Assembly: GCF_030012215.1 (NCBI RefSeq)
Contig: NZ_JASCXX010000008.1
Span: forward strand, 62,001 to 126,000
DNA length: 64,000 nucleotides
Origin: Anaerobaca lacustris
GTDB lineage: Bacteria > Planctomycetota > Phycisphaerae > Sedimentisphaerales > Anaerobacaceae
Direction of reading: 5' to 3'
The position numbers and the translations under genes are program-made. The notes below the pieces were generated by a model. That model worked only from the letters and a program-made list of their open reading frames with translations. It ran no database searches and was not told the DNA's origin. Shown here piece by piece: positions 60,061 to 64,000 of this stretch (position 1 is the first letter of the stretch; every line of letters starts with the position of its first letter).

Positions 60061-60987
60061 TCAACGGGCGCGGGCATGCTCGCGTTCGAAGAGCTTCACG
60101 AAGGCGCCCTTGTTCGACTTCAGCCAGGTCTCGAACGTCTGCATCTTCGGATTCAGGGCCCGGCATGCCTCGACGTCCGCCCTTCGGTTGGGGATGTACA
60201 GGCGGTTGAACTCGAACATATTGGCCAGGTCTTCGGCGCCGGGGAAGCCCAACGCGGCGAAGTCCTCGCGCGGCATGTGATGATAGGCTACCTTCGTTCC
60301 GAGGATGCGCGTCATCGTCTCGGCGTATTGGTCGCCCGTCAGGTCGTCGCCGACGATGCCGACCACCTTGCCGAGATACTCCTGCGGCCTCTCGAACACC
60401 GCCGACACGATGCTCCCGACGTCCTCGACCGCGACAGCGGCCAACGGCGTGTCGCCCTGCGGAAATCCGAACGCAAAGCTGCCGTCCTCCTGCATCTGGG
60501 GCGGAAAGAACGTCAGGTAATTCTCGAAATAGAACGCGACGTGGACAAACGTCGCCTGCACACCCAGACGGCGGGCATACTCTTCGAGCTGCGCCTTCAT
60601 GTCGAAATGCGGCACCTCCAGCGCGCCGCCGCTGATCTTCTTGCAGTACGGCAGTGCGCTGAAGACGAAATGCTCCACATCGGACCGCTTGACCGCGTCG
60701 ATGAGGTTCTTGCCGTGGCCGTATTCCTTCTCGAAATGCTCCCAGAAGCTGGTGACGCCGAAGCAGCCGTAGCAGCCCTTCAAAGCCGCCCGGATGCTGT
60801 CGATGTCTTCCAGATCGCCCGCAACGATCTCCGCGCCGGCCCGGCCAAGGGCCTTGGCCTTCTCGGACTCCGGATGCCTCGTGAGGCACCGCACCGCATA
60901 GCGGCCCCCGGCCAACAAATGGCGCGCCACGCCGCCGCCCTGAGCGCCGGTGGCTCCAACAATGAGAATGGTCTTCCTGGCTTCCAT
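60061..60987 (-). CDS. NmrA-like NAD(P)-binding protein
   Basis: Atypical short-chain-dehydrogenase-like protein of the NmrA/HSCARG type, 308 residues from the ATG at 60987. The Rossmann start is ILIVGATGAQGGGVARHLLAG with the NmrA-type GATGxxGGxxA; downstream AGDLEDIDSIRAALKGCYGCF and NLIDAVKRSDVEHFVFSAL are typical. The catalytic Tyr-x3-Lys of true dehydrogenases is not evident, so it may be a redox sensor or quinone/ether reductase-like enzyme. It is transcribed away from the large lipoprotein gene; 263 bp lie between with no clear promoter seen. Further in-frame Mets up to 61191 lack domain support. Confidence 0.9.
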   Translation of the reverse strand: MEARKTILIVGATGAQGGGVARHLLAGGRYAVRCLTRHPESEKAKALGRAGAEIVAGDLEDIDSIRAALKGCYGCFGVTSFWEHFEKEYGHGKNLIDAVKRSDVEHFVFSALPYCKKISGGALEVPHFDMKAQLEEYARRLGVQATFVHVAFYFENYLTFFPPQMQEDGSFAFGFPQGDTPLAAVAVEDVGSIVSAVFERPQEYLGKVVGIVGDDLTGDQYAETMTRILGTKVAYHHMPREDFAALGFPGAEDLANMFEFNRLYIPNRRADVEACRALNPKMQTFETWLKSNKGAFVKLFEREHARAR

Positions 60988-61250
60988 TGCCGTATCCCCC
61001 AAGAACAATATGGTCATCTCTCTATCACCGGTTGGATCGTCCATGCCGATCCATTGGCTCGGATCGGCAGGGACACCCACCGGCCTCGTTTCGATCGGGC
61101 GCCGACGTCCCATGAAGCCGGCCCCGGTTGTTCCTACGAGCGAAGAGAAGGGCATGGTTCGGTCCTTTTTGCTCGGCGCCGCTGCGATCATGCCCTACAT
61201 TGCTGAGGGGATTGGGATTTGCTGACACGTGCGAATGAAAGGGATGACAC

Positions 61251-64000
61251 ATGGGGCATGGCAGGGTCTCTCATTTGATCGGGCTTCTGATGGTCGTACT
61301 GCTGGGCTGTCCGGCGACGCAGGCGGACGCTGTAAGGCAGGCGCCGGGGATTGAAGAACTGTATCGACTCGATCGGCTCGCCACGTTCCGCGACTCGGTC
61401 AAGGTGGCGTCCGTATCGAGCTACGACCGCTCGGGCGGCAACGACGACGGGTTCAGCGGCCGGTACTCGTTCGTCCGAAAGGAACCCGGCGGCCTGGTCC
61501 TGGCCGACCTCGAAGGGCCGGGCGTCATCTATCGCATCTGGACCCCGACGCCGACGGACGACGTGATGGAGTTCTACTTCGACGGCGAGGCCGAGCCCCG
61601 CATCCGCGTGAAGTTCCGCGAGCTGTTCATGGGCACGCATCCGGCCTTCGAGCGGCCGCTGGTCGGCTACGGGGCCGGCGGGTTCTACAGCTACGTCCCC
61701 CTGCCCTATGCCAGGAGCTGCAAGGTCTTCATCCGGGCCGAGCACATGCAGTTCTACCAGATCAACTACGCCACGTATCCCGAAGCGACGGGGATCGAGA
61801 CGTTCAGCGCCAAACCGACGGCCGCGCAGCGAACGCACATCGAGAAGGCCAAGGCCCTGTTCGGCTCGGCGGGCAAGGACATCAGCGCGTACGTCGTTAC
61901 CGAAGGCGGCGCGGTTGAGACAATCGCGTCGAAGGTGACCCTGAAGGCCGGACAGGCGGCGACGCTGGTGAACCTGGATCGCCCCGGTCGGATCGTGGGG
62001 ATACGCATCGGCCCTGCCGAGGCGCTGGCGGGCAAGAAGCGTGACGTCGTGCTGCGGGCCTACTGGGACGGCGACCGCACGCCCGCCATCGTCAGCCCGG
62101 CCGGCGACTTCTTCGGATACGCCTGGGGCGAGCCGGCCATGAAATCGCTGCTGGCAGGCACCGCCGACGGCGTCAGCTACTGCTATTTCCCCATGCCGTT
62201 CGACCGGTCGGCGCGAATCGAACTGTACGCCGAGCCGCAGTTGGATCGAACCGTCTCCGTCGAGGCGGAGGTGTTGTTCGTGCCCATCGCCCGCCGCCAG
62301 AACGAAGGCAGGTTCTACGCCCTGTGGCGACGGGAGAACCCGACGACCCTGGGCGAGCCCTTCACCTTCCTTGAGACCGAGGGACGCGGCCACCTCGTCG
62401 GCTGCGTCCAGCAATCGCAGGCCTTCGAGACCGGCGGCACCTACTACTTCGAAGGCGACGACCAGACGACGATCGACGGCGGACTGGTCATTCACGGCAC
62501 CGGCTCGGAAGACTTCTACAACGGCGGCTGGTACGACGTCCCCGGCCGCTGGGAGACGCAGCGCTCGTTCGTCCTGAGCGGCTGCCTGGGCTACAAGAAG
62601 CACCTCGGACGCACCGGCGGCTATCGGATCATGCTGGGCGACGCCTACGCCTATCGCCAGAGCATCCTGCAGACCATCGAGCACGCCCCGACGAACAACG
62701 ACATGCTCAACGACTACTGCGGCCTGACTTATCTCTACTCGCAGGACAGACCCACGTGCGATTTCGCGCTGCCGCCGGCCGATCAGAGGGCGGTCCTCGA
62801 CCCGGAACGAATCGTCTTCGCCACATGGTGGAACGTCCCGATCTATTCGTTCTCGCTGCGCAACGCGACGCTGACCAAGGAAGGCATCCAGCACGAGGGA
62901 CGCGAGGTGCGCTTCCTGTCGATGCGGGCCAGAGACACCGCCACATTCGGCCCGCACTCGATCTCGTTCACGTGCGAGCTTCCGGCGGCCGGCACGTATC
63001 GCATCCGTCTGGACGTGGTCAAAGGGCCCCAGCAAGGCAAGGTGCAGTTGTTCCTCGATGAGGCACCGGTGGGGCCTGAGCTGGACCTGTTCAGCGAAGA
63101 ACGACACCCCGCCAGGGACCAGTACATCGGCACGCTGGATCTGGAGCAGGGGCCGAACAACCTGATGTTCAAGATCACGGGCAAGAACGAGAAATCCCAG
63201 GGCCTCGGCTTCGACCTGACCAACATCATCTGCGAGCGTCAGAGCCGAGAGGTGATCGCGGCCCAGTCGAGCCAACGAGCGGTCGAGCCGGAGGTGATGC
63301 AGCGCGTCTATGAGGAAGCCAGGACACCATTCAAGTACGGCGTCATCCTCAAGAGCCAGGACGGCAGGAAGCTCGACTGTCCCAGCGTCTTTCATCACGG
63401 CTCGAAATGGTACATGGTCTACATCGTCTTCGACGGCGACGGCTACGAGACCGCCATCGCCGACAGCGACGACCTGCTGACCTGGCGGCCACTGGGCACG
63501 ATCCTGCCCTTCCGCAAGGAGGGATGGGACGCCGTGCAGGCGGCCGGCTACATCGCGCTGCAGGACACGACGTGGGACGGATCGTACGAGCTGGGAACCT
63601 ACGACGGCAAGTACTGGATCAGCTATATCGGCGGCGCGCTGAAGGGCTACGAGACCGACCCCCTGGCCATCGGCGTCGCCTGGACAAACGACCCCACCGC
63701 CCCGGTCCCCTGGCAGCGACTCGGCGAGCCCGTGCTGTCGCGCGATCAGGGCGACGTGCGGCCGTGGGAGAGCCTGACCCAGTACAAGAGCAACATCCTC
63801 CACGACAAGGACCGCACGCTCGGCTATCCGTTCGTGATGTTCTACAACGGCAAGGCCAAAGGCAGCCCCGAGCGGATCGGCATGGCCGTCTCCCATGACA
63901 TGCGGCAGTGGCGCCGCTACGGGACCGAGCCGGTGATCGACAACCAGACCGGCATCTCGGGCGACCCGCAGGTGGTGCGGATGGGCGACGTCTGGGTGAT
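61251..64000 (+). CDS. DUF2961/GH172-type lipoprotein fused to a glycosidase-like propeller, partial
   Basis: Large exported protein, 916 residues visible, open at the right edge. The N-terminus MGHGRVSHLIGLLMVVLLGC is a lipoprotein signal with an LLGC lipobox. Residues about 30-400 are a DUF2961 domain (GLVLADLEGPGVIYRIWTPT, GTGSEDFYNGGWYDVPG, with the Glu in GSEDFYNGGWY the probable catalytic residue); this family is now GH172, with members acting on fructo- or arabinofuranosides. About 560-660 is a linker/binding domain. From about 700 onward a five-bladed-propeller segment of the GH43/GH32/GH130 look begins (CPSVFHHGSKWYMVYIVF, ETAIADSDDLLTWRPLGTIL, MAVSHDMRQWRRYGTEPV). An equally long reverse-strand frame over this stretch is a shadow. 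Confidence 0.85.
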   Translation, partial: MGHGRVSHLIGLLMVVLLGCPATQADAVRQAPGIEELYRLDRLATFRDSVKVASVSSYDRSGGNDDGFSGRYSFVRKEPGGLVLADLEGPGVIYRIWTPTPTDDVMEFYFDGEAEPRIRVKFRELFMGTHPAFERPLVGYGAGGFYSYVPLPYARSCKVFIRAEHMQFYQINYATYPEATGIETFSAKPTAAQRTHIEKAKALFGSAGKDISAYVVTEGGAVETIASKVTLKAGQAATLVNLDRPGRIVGIRIGPAEALAGKKRDVVLRAYWDGDRTPAIVSPAGDFFGYAWGEPAMKSLLAGTADGVSYCYFPMPFDRSARIELYAEPQLDRTVSVEAEVLFVPIARRQNEGRFYALWRRENPTTLGEPFTFLETEGRGHLVGCVQQSQAFETGGTYYFEGDDQTTIDGGLVIHGTGSEDFYNGGWYDVPGRWETQRSFVLSGCLGYKKHLGRTGGYRIMLGDAYAYRQSILQTIEHAPTNNDMLNDYCGLTYLYSQDRPTCDFALPPADQRAVLDPERIVFATWWNVPIYSFSLRNATLTKEGIQHEGREVRFLSMRARDTATFGPHSISFTCELPAAGTYRIRLDVVKGPQQGKVQLFLDEAPVGPELDLFSEERHPARDQYIGTLDLEQGPNNLMFKITGKNEKSQGLGFDLTNIICERQSREVIAAQSSQRAVEPEVMQRVYEEARTPFKYGVILKSQDGRKLDCPSVFHHGSKWYMVYIVFDGDGYETAIADSDDLLTWRPLGTILPFRKEGWDAVQAAGYIALQDTTWDGSYELGTYDGKYWISYIGGALKGYETDPLAIGVAWTNDPTAPVPWQRLGEPVLSRDQGDVRPWESLTQYKSNILHDKDRTLGYPFVMFYNGKAKGSPERIGMAVSHDMRQWRRYGTEPVIDNQTGISGDPQVVRMGDVWV

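Noticed and set aside
61188-63896. A 902-codon open frame on the minus strand
   Set aside because: It is the antisense shadow of the DUF2961 lipoprotein. The plus-strand frame has a lipoprotein signal and recognised domains; the reverse one reads as low-complexity Arg/Val/Asp-rich sequence typical of GC-rich shadows.

Overview
The window is GC-rich, gene-dense DNA from what looks like a member of the Planctomycetota, most probably class Phycisphaerae. This rests on gene content, not on any database search. The indicators are several Gfo/Idh/MocA oxidoreductases with twin-arginine leaders, large secreted LamG/discoidin proteins beside a type II-secretion-like pseudopilin, an EF-G whose G-domain resembles the spirochaete/planctomycete/mitochondrial (spdEFG1/mtEFG1) type, and a histone-fold small protein. 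A lipid A/heptose/LPS-core cluster indicates a Gram-negative envelope with LPS. Hcp of the [4Fe-4S] class and NrfHA suggest an anaerobic or microaerophilic life with nitrite/NO exposure.

Layout. 1-6.9 kb (minus strand): nitrosative-stress and nitrite-ammonification block: nrfH-nrfA, then an Rrf2 regulator, two cupins, hcp, a ferredoxin-like protein and a permease that runs off the left edge. 7.1-7.75 kb: a VapBC-type toxin-antitoxin pair. 7.8-9.6 kb: a lower-GC lipoprotein gene bracketed by two directly repeated, diverged ~180-bp sequences. 9.6-12.8 kb: galT-like gene, double PRC-barrel protein and a TreT-like glycosyltransferase. 13.1-19.2 kb: secreted SMP-30-like protein, DUF5648-like repeat protein, esterase-like hydrolase and two Gfo/Idh/MocA proteins. 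19.5-28.2 kb: three paralogous ~770-residue secreted proteins that share a C-terminal module, and a pseudopilin gene broken by an in-frame amber codon. 28.4-30.2 kb: NAD-type isocitrate dehydrogenase and a DJ-1/PfpI protein.

30.2-45.5 kb: LPS assembly. The genes run lpxK, hldE, gmhA, a gmhB-membrane fusion, heptosyltransferases, a B12-binding radical SAM enzyme, waaG-like and waaP-like genes. A second promoter then drives methyltransferases, a possible pseudokinase and a glycosyltransferase, and a convergent gene encodes two kinase domains in tandem. 45.7-51.8 kb: a third Gfo/Idh/MocA protein and a minus-strand glycogen operon (glycosyltransferase, GH57, debranching enzyme). 52.2-60 kb: histone-fold protein, two small planctomycete-style hypotheticals, EF-G with a structured leader, two DEAD-box helicases and a zinc-ribbon/PH-domain membrane protein. 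60-64 kb: NmrA-like protein and a large lipoprotein joining a DUF2961 (GH172-type) domain to a five-bladed-propeller glycosidase-like domain, running off the right edge.

No rRNA, tRNA, CRISPR array or transposase gene was recognised. The strongest leads are the histone-fold protein, the repeat-bracketed lipoprotein cassette, the EF-G leader with its 12-bp inverted repeat, the Rrf2 operator overlapping a promoter, the amber-interrupted pseudopilin and the GH172-propeller fusion.
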